Positions 16,184 to 24,310 of a DNA stretch of 64,000 nucleotides are shown here, piece after piece. Position 1 is the stretch's first letter; every line of letters starts with the position of its first letter. The translations under genes were made by a program, and so were the position numbers. Source of the DNA: Flavobacterium notoginsengisoli (lineage in GTDB: Bacteria; Bacteroidota; Bacteroidia; Flavobacteriales; Flavobacteriaceae); assembly GCF_014207905.1 (NCBI RefSeq), contig NZ_JACHLB010000006.1, positions 310,001-374,000 of the forward strand. The letters run 5' to 3'. The notes under the pieces were generated by a model. That model had not been told where the DNA came from, did not search any database, and saw only the letters and a program-made list of their open reading frames with translations.

Positions 16184-16885
16184 CTATACTTTCACTCCGA
16201 AAAGATAACCTACCGTTGCAGACAGCCCCATAGCGATTGTACCCCAAATAGTAATACGTAAGATTGCTTTTTTAATGCTTGAACCTCCTGTTTTTGCAGC
16301 AATTGTACCTAGAATAATTAGAAAAACTATGGTAAAACCATACATCCAGTATTCCATATTTTTTACGGGTGCGAAAAGAATTACGAGCAGTGGTAAAACA
16401 CCTCCAACGGTAAATGCGGCTCCTGAAGCTCCTGCTGCCTGAATTGGATTTGCCTGACTGATTTCGTTTATACCTAATTCATCTCTAATATGAGCGCCTA
16501 ATGCATCATGTGCTGTCAATTCAAGAGCTACTTGTTTTGCTGTTTCTTTAGTAAGCCCTCTTTTTTCGTAGATCTGCGCTAATATTTGCAACTCTTCCTC
16601 CGGCATTTCCCGTAGTTCTTCAATTTCTCGTTCGATATCGGCTTTCTCCGTGTCGGTTTGAGAACTAACCGAGACGTATTCGCCTGCAGCCATAGATAAA
16701 GCTCCGGCAACTAAGCCGGCTACTGTTGCTAAAATTATAGGTTCTCGTGTTGAACTAGCCGCCGCAACGCCAATAGCCAGACTGGAAATAGATATAATCC
16801 CATCATTTGCGCCGAGTACTGCAGCTCTTAACCAATTACTTCTGTGGATGTAATGGCTGTCTAAATAGTTATCGATTGTTATCAT
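16184..16885 (-). CDS. VIT1/CCC1-family iron/manganese transporter
   Basis: The 233-residue protein has the VIT1/CCC1 pattern: an N-terminal HRSNWLRAAVLGANDGIISI span and SMAAGEYVSVSSQTDTEKAD. An acidic metal-binding-type loop follows (EREIEELREMPEEELQILA), then three C-terminal spans. The family moves Fe2+ or Mn2+ out of the cytosol. It sits just after the terminator of the TCS/rubrerythrin operon on the same strand, so it is probably transcribed separately but belongs to the same metal/oxidative-stress cargo. Length and residues look normal. Confidence 0.9.
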   Translation of the reverse strand: MITIDNYLDSHYIHRSNWLRAAVLGANDGIISISSLAIGVAAASSTREPIILATVAGLVAGALSMAAGEYVSVSSQTDTEKADIEREIEELREMPEEELQILAQIYEKRGLTKETAKQVALELTAHDALGAHIRDELGINEISQANPIQAAGASGAAFTVGGVLPLLVILFAPVKNMEYWMYGFTIVFLIILGTIAAKTGGSSIKKAILRITIWGTIAMGLSATVGYLFGVKV

Positions 16886-16924
16886 TTTTAGTTTTTGAAT
16901 TTAAATTTAACACTATTGTTGGTT

Positions 16925-16956
16925 AAAAAAAAGCGATTCGGTATGGAATCGCTTTT
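16925..16956 (-). terminator. Terminator of the DUF2231/TCS/rubrerythrin operon
   Basis: AAAAGCGATT (16929-16938) pairs with AATCGCTTTT (16947-16956). On the minus strand the stem is followed by a run of T. It lies about 30 bp after the DUF2231 stop and separates the operon from the VIT1 gene. Confidence 0.85.
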
Positions 16957-16986
16957 AAGACGTTATTTTTATTATGAGGATACTCT

Positions 16987-17481
16987 TTAATCATCATCGC
17001 CTTCCTGTTCGCCTCCTTGTTCTCCTTGGGTTTGCGATGTGCCTGATGCAATTTCGGTATGCCTGATTTGTCCGCCCAAGTAACCTGTACGAGCGACCAA
17101 TCCAAAGCTGATTAGTGCTAAAACCAGAGCAGCTATTGCCACCGGTCTTGCAAAAGTACTTTTTGTAATATTGAGGTAGATTCCTATTAAAGCCGTGACA
17201 CCTACTATAATCAAAGCTACCAAGGCATAACTGGCAAAATCAGCATGTTGCTCGATTATATTCTCAGAAACCCCCTGTATGTTTTCCACTGTTTCTTCGG
17301 CAGCTTCGCCGGTTAAATAGGCTATTGCTGCACCTATAGCTGAAATTACCAGCAAATAGTATGATGCCAATTGAGTGGTATCGCTTTTTTTCCACATGCC
17401 GTACCCCAGGACTAAAGTTCCCAAAAGTGAACCAAAAATAGGTAGGTGTGTAATTAACAAATGTATATGGGTCTGGTCCAT
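16987..17481 (-). CDS. DUF2231-type four-span membrane protein
   Basis: The 164-residue protein has four membrane spans. It carries His residues at conserved places of DUF2231-like proteins (IHLLITHLPIFGS at the start of span 1, an EQHADFASYA segment before span 3, and LGGQIRHTEI after span 4). The tail is Gln/Gly/Asp-rich and acidic (GGEQEGDDD). The His pattern suggests heme or metal binding in the membrane, which is inference. A paralogue (20607-21068) opens the same operon. It is the last gene before a terminator and lies 12 bp after the rubrerythrin gene. Confidence 0.75.
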   Translation of the reverse strand: MDQTHIHLLITHLPIFGSLLGTLVLGYGMWKKSDTTQLASYYLLVISAIGAAIAYLTGEAAEETVENIQGVSENIIEQHADFASYALVALIIVGVTALIGIYLNITKSTFARPVAIAALVLALISFGLVARTGYLGGQIRHTEIASGTSQTQGEQGGEQEGDDD

Positions 17482-17493
17482 GATTTCTATTGT

Positions 17494-18210
17494 TTAAAGT
17501 GAATTAATTTTAACAAACTTTTCGCCGCTTGTCATTGAAATACCACAACGTTTAGGAGCTGTAGTTTCATAAGTGTTGCCACAGGTCGGACACACAAAAT
17601 AAGTTGAGGGTAAAGTGTTGGCCTTGTTACTGATTAAAGCGGCCAATGCTTGTTCGTAGAATTCTTTGTGCTTTTTCTCTGTTTTGTACGCATAGTTTAA
17701 ACTAATCAATGCTAATTGATTTGCTGCTGTATTTGCATCTTTAAGAAAGTTGGGATACATGGTTGTTGCTTCATAGGTTTCCCCTTTGATGGCAAACTCA
17801 AGATTTTCTTTAGTAGAAAGTACTTTAACATCAATAGTTGCTGGTTTTACAGTAACACCCATTTCTTCCAGCACTGCTTTGTGATTACCGGCATGTATTT
17901 TTTCTGCATAGGATGCAGCTTTGAACAATAAGGCAATTTCTTTATACCCTTCTTCGGCAGCTTTTTTGGAAAAAGCAGCATATCGTGCTGTTGCGTTGGA
18001 TTCACCATTAAATGCCTCTTGTAAGTTGGTGATGGTTTTTTCTTTTGCTTCTGCCATTGTAATTGAACCCATAGCAACAGTCTTTTTATTGGTTGCCATA
18101 GCTTCTGTTGGATTTTTCATTTCTGATTTATTTTCGTCAGCCTCTTTGCAAGAACTTAAAGAAAATAGGATAGCTACAATCCCCCCCAATACGGTTACAT
18201 TTTTTTTCAT
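17494..18210 (-). CDS. Rubrerythrin-family lipoprotein
   Basis: I chose the ATG at 18210 (MKKNVTVLGG) over the longer frame from 18267, because it starts a clear lipoprotein signal (LFSLSSC). The 238-residue product has a ferritin-like four-helix domain with di-iron-type motifs (FNGESNATARYAAFSK and YAEKIHAGNH; later KTEKKHKEFYE). A C-terminal rubredoxin-like end follows (YFVCPTCGNTYETTAPKRCGISM). The last Cys pair is reduced to one Cys (RCGIS instead of the usual CxxC), so the rubredoxin iron site may be altered. A secreted, lipid-anchored rubrerythrin is unusual because the family is normally cytosolic. It probably reduces peroxide or binds iron in the periplasm. Confidence 0.85.
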   Translation of the reverse strand: MKKNVTVLGGIVAILFSLSSCKEADENKSEMKNPTEAMATNKKTVAMGSITMAEAKEKTITNLQEAFNGESNATARYAAFSKKAAEEGYKEIALLFKAASYAEKIHAGNHKAVLEEMGVTVKPATIDVKVLSTKENLEFAIKGETYEATTMYPNFLKDANTAANQLALISLNYAYKTEKKHKEFYEQALAALISNKANTLPSTYFVCPTCGNTYETTAPKRCGISMTSGEKFVKINSL

Positions 18211-18235
18211 GATTTCTTTTTTGTTTATGGATTGA

Positions 18236-18454
18236 TTACTCTTTTTCATTTTTTTCGTCGGCTTCATTCTCTGATTTTTCTGCGGGCTTTACCGAATCTT
18301 TTGCTACAGCCGGCACTGCATGTGTAGTAGCCTCGGGCTGAGCAGGAGCTGCTGTAGTTACAGGAACTGGTTCTGGTGGGGTTTCGTTGTTTTTGCAAGA
18401 AGCAACACTAAGAGTTGCTAAAAGTAATCCGAAGGTGATGATTTGCGTTTTCAT
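18236..18454 (-). CDS. Small acidic/Pro-Ala-rich lipoprotein
   Basis: The 72-residue protein has a lipoprotein signal (LLATLSVASC) followed by a Pro/Ala/Glu/Lys-rich, low-complexity mature part with no Cys or His motif. It may be a flexible periplasmic spacer. I do not recognise a family. It lies between the histidine kinase and the rubrerythrin, in the same operon. Confidence 0.65.
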   Translation of the reverse strand: MKTQIITFGLLLATLSVASCKNNETPPEPVPVTTAAPAQPEATTHAVPAVAKDSVKPAEKSENEADEKNEKE

Positions 18455-18545
18455 AAGATAACTGATTAAAGATTTATAATAGTGTAAAGGTCAGACAGGG
18501 CGTCTTTTCCTTTTCTAAGTTCAATCTTAAAATCAGCTAAAGTAT

Positions 18546-19922
18546 TTAGGCAGGAAACTGTAACTGAAAAGTGGTTCCTTTGCCTTTCACGCTGCTTACT
18601 GTGAGGATAATATTTAGCGCATCGCATAGGCGTTTGGCAATAGATAGGCCTAAACCATTTCCGGGAATCTGAGAGCTTCTTGATTCATCGGCCCTAAAAA
18701 AGCGGTTGAATAATAGTGGTAGTTGATCAGCATCAATTCCAACTCCTTCGTCTTTTACACTAAGTATCCCGGTTGCAGCATCCCAACTAAGGAAAATCCC
18801 GCCGCCCATTTTATTATATTTAATAGCGTTGGAAATTAAATTGTCTAAAATCATTTCCAATAATAGCGGGTCTGCCCAAACTGACGCATCTGACGGAACG
18901 CTGTTTTGTATTTGGATAGCATTACTTTTGATAAGAGCCTCATGATTTTTGATAATTTTTTTGATTGCAGGTTCCAGAAAAAAATGTTCTTTTTTAGTTA
19001 CCAATGTTGTTGATTCGAGTTGGGCCAGTTGCAAAAGTTGGTCGTATAATTGTGATAGTCTATTGGTTTGCAGTAATACTTCGCGCATTTTTTCTTCATA
19101 CCGTTCGGCTGTCCTGGGTTTTCTTAAAAGCACCTCGATAATCCCTTTTATTGCCGCCAGTGGTGTCTGCATTTCGTGGGATGCATCTGAGGTGAATTGT
19201 TTTTGTTGATAGAAACTACTTTCCAGCCGGTTCAACAATTCATTGATAGTAGTGGCTAATCGGTATATTTCATCCTCATTTTCGGGAAGAGGTAAGCGTG
19301 AATTTATGTTGGAGTAATTGATTTTAGCAGTTGATTCAATCAACTGATGAATTGGTGCTATGGCTTTGGAAGCCACAAAACTCATGATGAAGTACAAAAT
19401 GGATAAGATAAAAATATAGATTACAGACAGCACAATCAGCAAATTGTGTAAAACATTATAGGATTCCTGTTGTGATACACCGATTGTAAGCTGCCCAATT
19501 ATTTTTTTATCATTATTATAAACAGGGAATTGGCCTTGCCGTATTCTCTGATTATTTATCGTTGCGTTGTAAAAGGTGGTTGCTTTATTTTTTGGATCAA
19601 AAAGAAAGTGATTCCCTTGTAAATTGGCCGATTTAAAAACTGTTTCACCATTCAAATCGACGATTTGTATGAAAGTGGGATTGACTTCAAGCTGTTTGTG
19701 CTCTGCTTCTTCCCACTCGGGCATTTTGTTCATGATGATGGTATCCTCTTCCCAATCTAAATTAGAAAAAACTTCAGCTTTTTCGGTAGTAATATCATCA
19801 TCTAGGTGCTTGTAGGAAGTATAATAGACTACACCATAAATAGTGATAAAAGCGATAGCCGTTAATGCAGCAATCGCAATTAAATTATAGGTAGCAATTC
19901 TTTTCTTAAAACTTAGTTTCAT
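18546..19922 (-). CDS. Sensor histidine kinase (HisKA type)
   Basis: The 458-residue protein has two membrane spans (about 10-33 and 160-185) enclosing a ~125-residue periplasmic sensor domain, then a HAMP linker. The HisKA box is FTSDASHEMQTPLAAIKG and the HATPase has N-box LISNAIKYN and G-boxes (DEGVGID, GNGLGLSIAKRL). The dimerisation/phosphoacceptor His is in SHE. It overlaps the response regulator stop by 4 bp, a classic operon pair. The signal is unknown. The co-transcribed rubrerythrin, DUF2231 proteins and nearby VIT1 suggest iron, peroxide or redox sensing. Confidence 0.92.
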   Translation of the reverse strand: MKLSFKKRIATYNLIAIAALTAIAFITIYGVVYYTSYKHLDDDITTEKAEVFSNLDWEEDTIIMNKMPEWEEAEHKQLEVNPTFIQIVDLNGETVFKSANLQGNHFLFDPKNKATTFYNATINNQRIRQGQFPVYNNDKKIIGQLTIGVSQQESYNVLHNLLIVLSVIYIFILSILYFIMSFVASKAIAPIHQLIESTAKINYSNINSRLPLPENEDEIYRLATTINELLNRLESSFYQQKQFTSDASHEMQTPLAAIKGIIEVLLRKPRTAERYEEKMREVLLQTNRLSQLYDQLLQLAQLESTTLVTKKEHFFLEPAIKKIIKNHEALIKSNAIQIQNSVPSDASVWADPLLLEMILDNLISNAIKYNKMGGGIFLSWDAATGILSVKDEGVGIDADQLPLLFNRFFRADESRSSQIPGNGLGLSIAKRLCDALNIILTVSSVKGKGTTFQLQFPA

Positions 19923-20596
19923 TCCTCTTGGTTAATTCTATAGCCAACGCCTCTGATGGTCTGGATAAAAGATTCTGAATTTTTATCGTCCAGTTTTTTT
20001 CGTATGCCATTAATAAAAACATCGATAACGGCGGTATCTTTATCAAAATGAACATCCCATATTTTTTCCATGATGCGTGTACGGCGGCATACTTTCCCCT
20101 TGTTGCGCAACAGCAGTTCGAGTAGTGCAAATTCCTTTTGTGTCAGGATGATTTGTCTACCTGATTTCGTTACTTCATGTATATCAATATCCAATTGAAT
20201 ATCTCCAATTTTAAAAACGGATTGTTCACCAGTTTTTTTACGCATTAGAACTCTGATGCGCGCTAATAATTCTTCGAAAGCAAAAGGCTTTTTCAGATAA
20301 TCATTGGCTCCTGTCTCCAAGCCAAAAACAGTATCATCTACTGTATTTTTAGCGGTTAGGAAAATAATAGGAACCTCCTGGTTTACTTTGCGGACACTCC
20401 GGCAAATCTCAATACCGCTAACACCCGGCAGCATCCAATCGAGTAACATGATATCATACTCGTTTACGAAATCCAAAGCCATTTCAAGACCTTTTCTGCC
20501 ATTATCGGCTAAATCGACAGCAAAGCCTTCCTCTTCAAGTCCCTCTTTTAAGAAACCTGAAATGGACGATTCATCCTCTACTAGTAAAACTCTCAT
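19919..20596 (-). CDS. OmpR-family response regulator
   Basis: The 225-residue protein has a receiver (acidic pair in VEDESS, phospho-Asp in MLLDWMLPGVSG, Lys in YLKKPFAFEELL) and a C-terminal winged helix (LTQKEFALLELLLRNKGKVCR, then FINGIRKKLDD and TIRGVGYRI). It is directly upstream of, and overlaps, the kinase gene. It likely activates its own operon, which starts with the DUF2231 gene. Confidence 0.93.
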   Translation of the reverse strand: MRVLLVEDESSISGFLKEGLEEEGFAVDLADNGRKGLEMALDFVNEYDIMLLDWMLPGVSGIEICRSVRKVNQEVPIIFLTAKNTVDDTVFGLETGANDYLKKPFAFEELLARIRVLMRKKTGEQSVFKIGDIQLDIDIHEVTKSGRQIILTQKEFALLELLLRNKGKVCRRTRIMEKIWDVHFDKDTAVIDVFINGIRKKLDDKNSESFIQTIRGVGYRINQEE

Positions 20597-20606
20597 TAAT
20601 ACTATA

Positions 20607-21068
20607 TTATTGATTACTATTTAAATCAGGCAAGCCCAATTCTACTCCAGCTCCGTGTTTGTAGACTAATTGTCCTCCTAAATAGGCTGTACGGCTAACA
20701 GCGCCAATTACAGCAGCAAACAGCAAAACACTAATTACTTTGAACCATTTACTTTGTAACTTAAAAAACACTGTAGCAGCATATAGCAGGCTTGTTCCGA
20801 TGGCGAGCCACATTGTTATAATAGCAGCCTCTTCATGCATACCTATTGCCCTTCCTAAAGTGCCCTCTTCCATTCCTTCTCCTGCAGCATCGCCTGATAG
20901 ATAAGCAACAATAGTCCCAAATGTACCTAATATTAATAAATAAAAAGCTGCTTGATTAAAAAATGGCTTCCGTATTAAATGCCCTACTAACTCGCTTAGA
21001 AACCCAATCATAAGTAATGCAATGGGAAAATGTATTACCATAGCATGGAGGTGAGTTGATGATATCAT
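20607..21068 (-). CDS. DUF2231-type four-span membrane protein (first gene of TCS operon)
   Basis: The 153-residue protein has four membrane spans. It shows the same landmarks as its paralogue at 16987: STHLHAMVIHFPIALLMIGF in span 1, YLSGDAAGEGMEE after span 2, GMHEEAAIITMW in span 3 and TAYLGGQLVYKHG at the end. Conserved His residues near the membrane face suggest heme or metal coordination. It begins the operon about 10 bp before the response regulator, so sensor and putative redox membrane protein are made together. Possible accessory sensor role. Confidence 0.75.
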   Translation of the reverse strand: MISSTHLHAMVIHFPIALLMIGFLSELVGHLIRKPFFNQAAFYLLILGTFGTIVAYLSGDAAGEGMEEGTLGRAIGMHEEAAIITMWLAIGTSLLYAATVFFKLQSKWFKVISVLLFAAVIGAVSRTAYLGGQLVYKHGAGVELGLPDLNSNQ

Positions 21069-21427
21069 CGTATTTTATTTTTTACAAAGATGTACCACTA
21101 TGGATTGGGAATAGGTTAGTAATTTCTTAAGATTAGCTAAAGGTTTGTATTATTAAGTAAAAAAGACCGAACAAGATGTTCACAATGTGGATAGGTAAGT
21201 GAACAGGTTGCTGGATTGGTGAGAAGTTTTCTGCGAGGAGTCACTAAAATTTGAAAAATCAAGCGACTCATCTTTGGACGCCTATGGTTTGATATTTTAT
21301 GAATAATTTGATATTCTAAAAGAAAAAACCCCACTAAATCCTTGAATTTAGTGAGGTTTATTTCATTTTGCATTTCGGCTGGCGGAGAAAGAGAGATTCA
21401 AAAACGCAAAAAAATATTTTTGAAAAA
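21069..21427. other. Intergenic region between cargo operon and integrase
   Basis: No credible gene lies here. The stretch contains the promoter side of the DUF2231 operon and, next to the integrase stop, the terminator at 21323-21360. A plus-strand frame that runs into the integrase gene is antisense and spurious. Confidence 0.5.
21323..21360 (-). terminator. Integrase terminator
   Basis: AAACCCCACTAAAT (21326-21339) pairs with ATTTAGTGAGGTTT (21346-21359) with one mismatch. On the minus strand it is followed by a T-rich tract. It is placed about 70 bp after the integrase stop. Confidence 0.8.
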
Positions 21428-22666
21428 TTAGGATACACTTGCAGACATCCGCTGTTCAAGATTGCGCATATCCTCACTGAGTTTTTGTTCAACGACTTTA
21501 GCATAGATTTGAGTGGTACGAATGCTTGTGTGCCCGAGCATTTTGGATACGCTTTCAATAGGTACGCCGTTGCTCAGGGTAACGGTCGTTGCAAAGGTAT
21601 GCCGTGCTATATGAAAAGTTAGAGTTTTTGTTATCCCACAGAGGTCAGCGATCTCTTTAAGATAACCGTTCATTCGCTGGTTTGAAATTACGGGGAATAC
21701 TGTCCCGTTATTCAGAGCTCTCGCATCATCTCTATACTTTTCCATCAATTCTATTGCCTGTGGCAGCAGCGGTACACATACACATGTATCTGTCTTTGCC
21801 CTGCTTGTAGATATCCAAAGTCCTCCGTCTATACCTGTGATAATTTTGTCTGTGGTAAGTTCAGCGAGTTCAATATATGAAAGGCCTGTGTAGCAGCTAT
21901 AAAGAAACATATCCCGAACATGTCTCAGCCTTTCGATAGTAAATTCTTTATCTACCAGCAATGCAAGTTCTTTAACGTTCAATGAATGCCGTTCCACTTT
22001 GTCAAAATGTTTTTTGAAGCTGGCAAAAGGATCTTTAGCAAGCCAATCCAGCTTGACAGCCATATTTATCATTTTTCGCAGCCTTTCGATATGCTTCATG
22101 ATGCCGTTGTTATTAAGTGGCTTCTGGTGATCCTTGGGAACATAATTAAAAAGGTAGCGTTCAAAATCCAGAATAAATTTGTACTTAAGCTGCGAAAGGG
22201 CAATATCATTTCTGTAGAGTTTCTCCCTTAGGAATGTTTTTACATACCGCTGGGTGGTATGGTAATTTTTCATTGTTCCGGGAGCAAGTTTATGCATCTG
22301 CTGTTCATTATGATATTCTATCAGTGCCATTAATGTTGGAGTTGTGTTGTCCGTGCCCATTACCCGGTCGCGTATCGCAGGGCCGTCTATAGCAGCATCA
22401 TTCAGTAGCATCTGCTGATAGGTATTTATGATTTTTGCCTTGAACTGGTTAAGAAAAATGTTGAGTTCAGTAATTTCTTTGCGGTTTCCCTTAGCCATGC
22501 CTTTTCTTTCATCCCATTCGGCAGGCTTAACCGAACGCTTGACTGAAATCTCAGTCCGTTTTCCATTTACCGTTACTCGGGCACAGATAGGAGCCGAACC
22601 TTGGATCGTGGTTTTTTGGGTCTTTAGGTAAAAGAGGACCCCGAATGTAATTCCTGCTGTTTTCAT
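21428..22666 (-). CDS. Tyrosine recombinase (IntDOT-like integrase)
   Basis: The 412-residue protein has an N-terminal arm-type DNA-binding domain (FGVLFYLKTQKTT), a SAM-like core-binding domain and a C-terminal catalytic domain. The catalytic motifs HIARHTFAT, LGHTSIRTTQIYAKV (Tyr nucleophile) and a Lys region are visible. At the first Arg position the sequence is YTGLSYIEL, with Ser in place of the usual Arg. IntDOT of CTnDOT is known to lack this Arg too. It integrates and, with an excisionase, excises the element. It lies 300 bp from the 3' end of tRNA-Pro, the likely target. No frameshift is seen, so the recombinase is probably active. Confidence 0.92.
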   Translation of the reverse strand: MKTAGITFGVLFYLKTQKTTIQGSAPICARVTVNGKRTEISVKRSVKPAEWDERKGMAKGNRKEITELNIFLNQFKAKIINTYQQMLLNDAAIDGPAIRDRVMGTDNTTPTLMALIEYHNEQQMHKLAPGTMKNYHTTQRYVKTFLREKLYRNDIALSQLKYKFILDFERYLFNYVPKDHQKPLNNNGIMKHIERLRKMINMAVKLDWLAKDPFASFKKHFDKVERHSLNVKELALLVDKEFTIERLRHVRDMFLYSCYTGLSYIELAELTTDKIITGIDGGLWISTSRAKTDTCVCVPLLPQAIELMEKYRDDARALNNGTVFPVISNQRMNGYLKEIADLCGITKTLTFHIARHTFATTVTLSNGVPIESVSKMLGHTSIRTTQIYAKVVEQKLSEDMRNLEQRMSASVS

Positions 22667-22708
22667 ATCTCAAAAATTTAATGTTTCAGATCAATTGCAC
22701 ATTAAATG

Positions 22709-22864
22709 GGTCCCAAGAAAGCTGGATTTTCTTTTGAAAAACTGCATAATTGAAGAAGCATCAAATGTTAAAATTTGAGTACAACTGACTGACTTTTAAA
22801 ATATTAAAATGATTTTTGGGACCTGCAAGGTAAAAAAAGAAAAGGGGTAGCCGAATAGGTCCCA
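22709..22864. promoter_or_regulatory. Three GGTCCCA heptamers: candidate attachment-site arm sequences
   Basis: GGTCCCA occurs at 22709-22715 and 22858-22864, and in inverted orientation (TGGGACC) at 22817-22823. All three lie between the integrase start and tRNA-Pro. Repeats in this place are typical of integrase arm-type sites, but the sequence is short and the role is inference. Confidence 0.5.
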
Positions 22865-22907
22865 TTTTCTTTGATATAACTTGAATATTTTGGAGTGGAA
22901 TAAAAAG

Positions 22908-22942
22908 AAAAACCCCTTAAATCATTGGATTTAAGGGGTTTT
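22908..22942. terminator. Terminator after tRNA-Pro
   Basis: AAAACCCCTTAAAT and ATTTAAGGGGTTTT form a perfect 14-bp stem. On the minus strand it follows the tRNA-Pro 3' end by about 25 bp and has T-rich flanks on both sides. Confidence 0.85.
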
Positions 22943-22966
22943 GACTGACTTTGAAAGTCTTAAAAG

Positions 22967-23041
22967 TCGGGGTGGCAGGATTCGAACCTGCGGCCTCCTG
23001 CTCCCAAAGCAGGCGCGATAACCGGGCTACGCTACACCCCG
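22967..23041 (-). tRNA. tRNA-Pro (anticodon TGG)
   Basis: On the minus strand the sequence starts CGGGGTG and ends CACCCCG plus discriminator A, giving a 7-bp acceptor stem. The anticodon arm reads CCTGCTTTGGGAGCAGG with TGG at the centre, and the T-arm has GGTTCGAATCC. The length is 75 nt and CCA is not encoded. Its 3' end faces the integrase, which makes it the probable integration target of the element. Confidence 0.95.
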
Positions 23042-23186
23042 AAGATGAATTTGTAATACTGCCCGAAAGCGGATGCAAAGATATAAATAAATTTCGTTTA
23101 CAAAAGGAAAAAATGAAAATAAATAAAACTTATTTTGACATAGTTATTTAGGATTTATTTTAGTCCTAATTTTTTATAATAAAGTT

Positions 23187-23194
23187 TACATTTG
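23187..23194 (+). promoter_or_regulatory. -7 promoter box of trxB
   Basis: TACATTTG matches the Bacteroidota -7 consensus TAnnTTTG, 21 bp before the trxB ATG. This excludes the in-frame TTG at 23192 as a start codon, since it lies within the promoter. Confidence 0.7.
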
Positions 23195-23215
23195 CAACTC
23201 AAAAAAACTATTACT

Positions 23216-24163
23216 ATGTCAAATACAATCGAAAAAATTAAATGCCTTATTATAGGTTCTGGCCCTGCGGGTTACACTGCAGCTATTTATGCGGCTAGAG
23301 CTAATATGAATCCGGTGCTATATCAAGGAATGCAGCCTGGTGGTCAATTAACTACAACTAATGAGGTTGAAAACTTTCCAGGTTATGTTGATGGTGTTAC
23401 TGGACCAGAAATGATGATACAATTACAAGAACAAGCAAAACGTTTTGGTGCTGATATCCGCGATGGTTGGGCTACAAAAGTTGATTTTTCTGGAGATATT
23501 CATAAAGTTTGGATTAATGATTCTATCGAGTTGCACTGTGAAACCGTTATTATTTCGACAGGTGCTTCGGCTAAATATTTAGGATTGCCATCAGAACAAC
23601 ACTACCTTAATATGGGTGGAGGAGTTTCTGCTTGTGCTGTTTGTGACGGATTCTTTTACAGAAATCAAGAAGTTGTAATTGTTGGAGCAGGAGATTCTGC
23701 TTGTGAAGAAGCACATTACTTATCTAAACTTTGTAAAAAAGTAACGATGTTAGTAAGAAGCGAAAAATTCAGAGCTTCTAAAATTATGGAAGAACGTGTT
23801 CGTAAAACAGAAAACATCGAAATCTTAATGAATCATGATACAGTTGAAGTTTTAGGAGATTCGAATGTTGTTCATGCCATTAAAGCTTTAAACAAAACAA
23901 CTGGAGAAGTTATCGAAATTCCTGCAACTGGTTTCTTCGTAGCAATTGGACACAAACCAAATACAGATATTTTCAAAGATTATATCACTCTAGATGAAAC
24001 AGGTTACATCGTAAATACTCCAGGAACATCTAAAACAAATGTTGATGGTGTTTTCGTAGCTGGAGATGCTGCAGATCATGTATACCGCCAAGCTATTACA
24101 GCTGCAGGTACAGGATGTATGGCGGCTTTAGATGCTGAGAGATATTTGGCTGCTAAAGAATAA
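23216..24163 (+). CDS. trxB: Thioredoxin reductase
   Basis: The 315-residue flavoprotein (start ATG 23216, MSNTIEKIK) has the N-terminal FAD-binding GSGPAGYTAAIYAAR, the redox-active disulfide CAVC within VSACAVCDGFFYRN, the NADPH-binding GAGDSACEEA and the C-terminal FAD motif VDGVFVAGDAADH. It reduces thioredoxin using NADPH in the cytosol. It is single-gene, with its own promoter and a bidirectional terminator. All key residues are present and length is normal. Confidence 0.97.
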   Translation: MSNTIEKIKCLIIGSGPAGYTAAIYAARANMNPVLYQGMQPGGQLTTTNEVENFPGYVDGVTGPEMMIQLQEQAKRFGADIRDGWATKVDFSGDIHKVWINDSIELHCETVIISTGASAKYLGLPSEQHYLNMGGGVSACAVCDGFFYRNQEVVIVGAGDSACEEAHYLSKLCKKVTMLVRSEKFRASKIMEERVRKTENIEILMNHDTVEVLGDSNVVHAIKALNKTTGEVIEIPATGFFVAIGHKPNTDIFKDYITLDETGYIVNTPGTSKTNVDGVFVAGDAADHVYRQAITAAGTGCMAALDAERYLAAKE

Positions 24164-24221
24164 AGTTTTTTAGTTTCAGGTTTCAGGTTTCAAGTTGTTG
24201 AAACTTGTAAACTTTGTTTAT

Positions 24222-24255
24222 AAAAAAAACAGCTTCAATTGGAGCTGTTTTTTTT
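24222..24255. terminator. Bidirectional terminator between trxB and DUF2807 gene
   Basis: An A-run followed by ACAGCT pairs with AGCTGT followed by a T-run, giving a strong stem flanked by A and T tracts. It lies between convergent genes. On both sides lie inverted copies of a TTTCAGGTTTCAAGTT-type repeat (24175-24210 and 24277-24309). Confidence 0.9.
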
Positions 24256-24310
24256 ATATAAGTTCTTATTGGTTAACCTGAAACTTGAAACAAGAAAAAC
24301 CTGAAACAAA

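Noticed and set aside
17494..18267. Longer rubrerythrin start at 18267
   Set aside because: The extra 19 residues are polar and precede a typical lipoprotein signal starting at Met 18210.
21323..22942. Similar terminators at 21323-21360 and 22908-22942 as element att repeats
   Set aside because: They resemble one another only as A/T-flanked hairpins with different stems; convergence as terminators explains them.
23192..23215. Upstream TTG start for trxB
   Set aside because: The TTG lies within the -7 box TACATTTG; the conserved N-terminus begins at ATG 23216.
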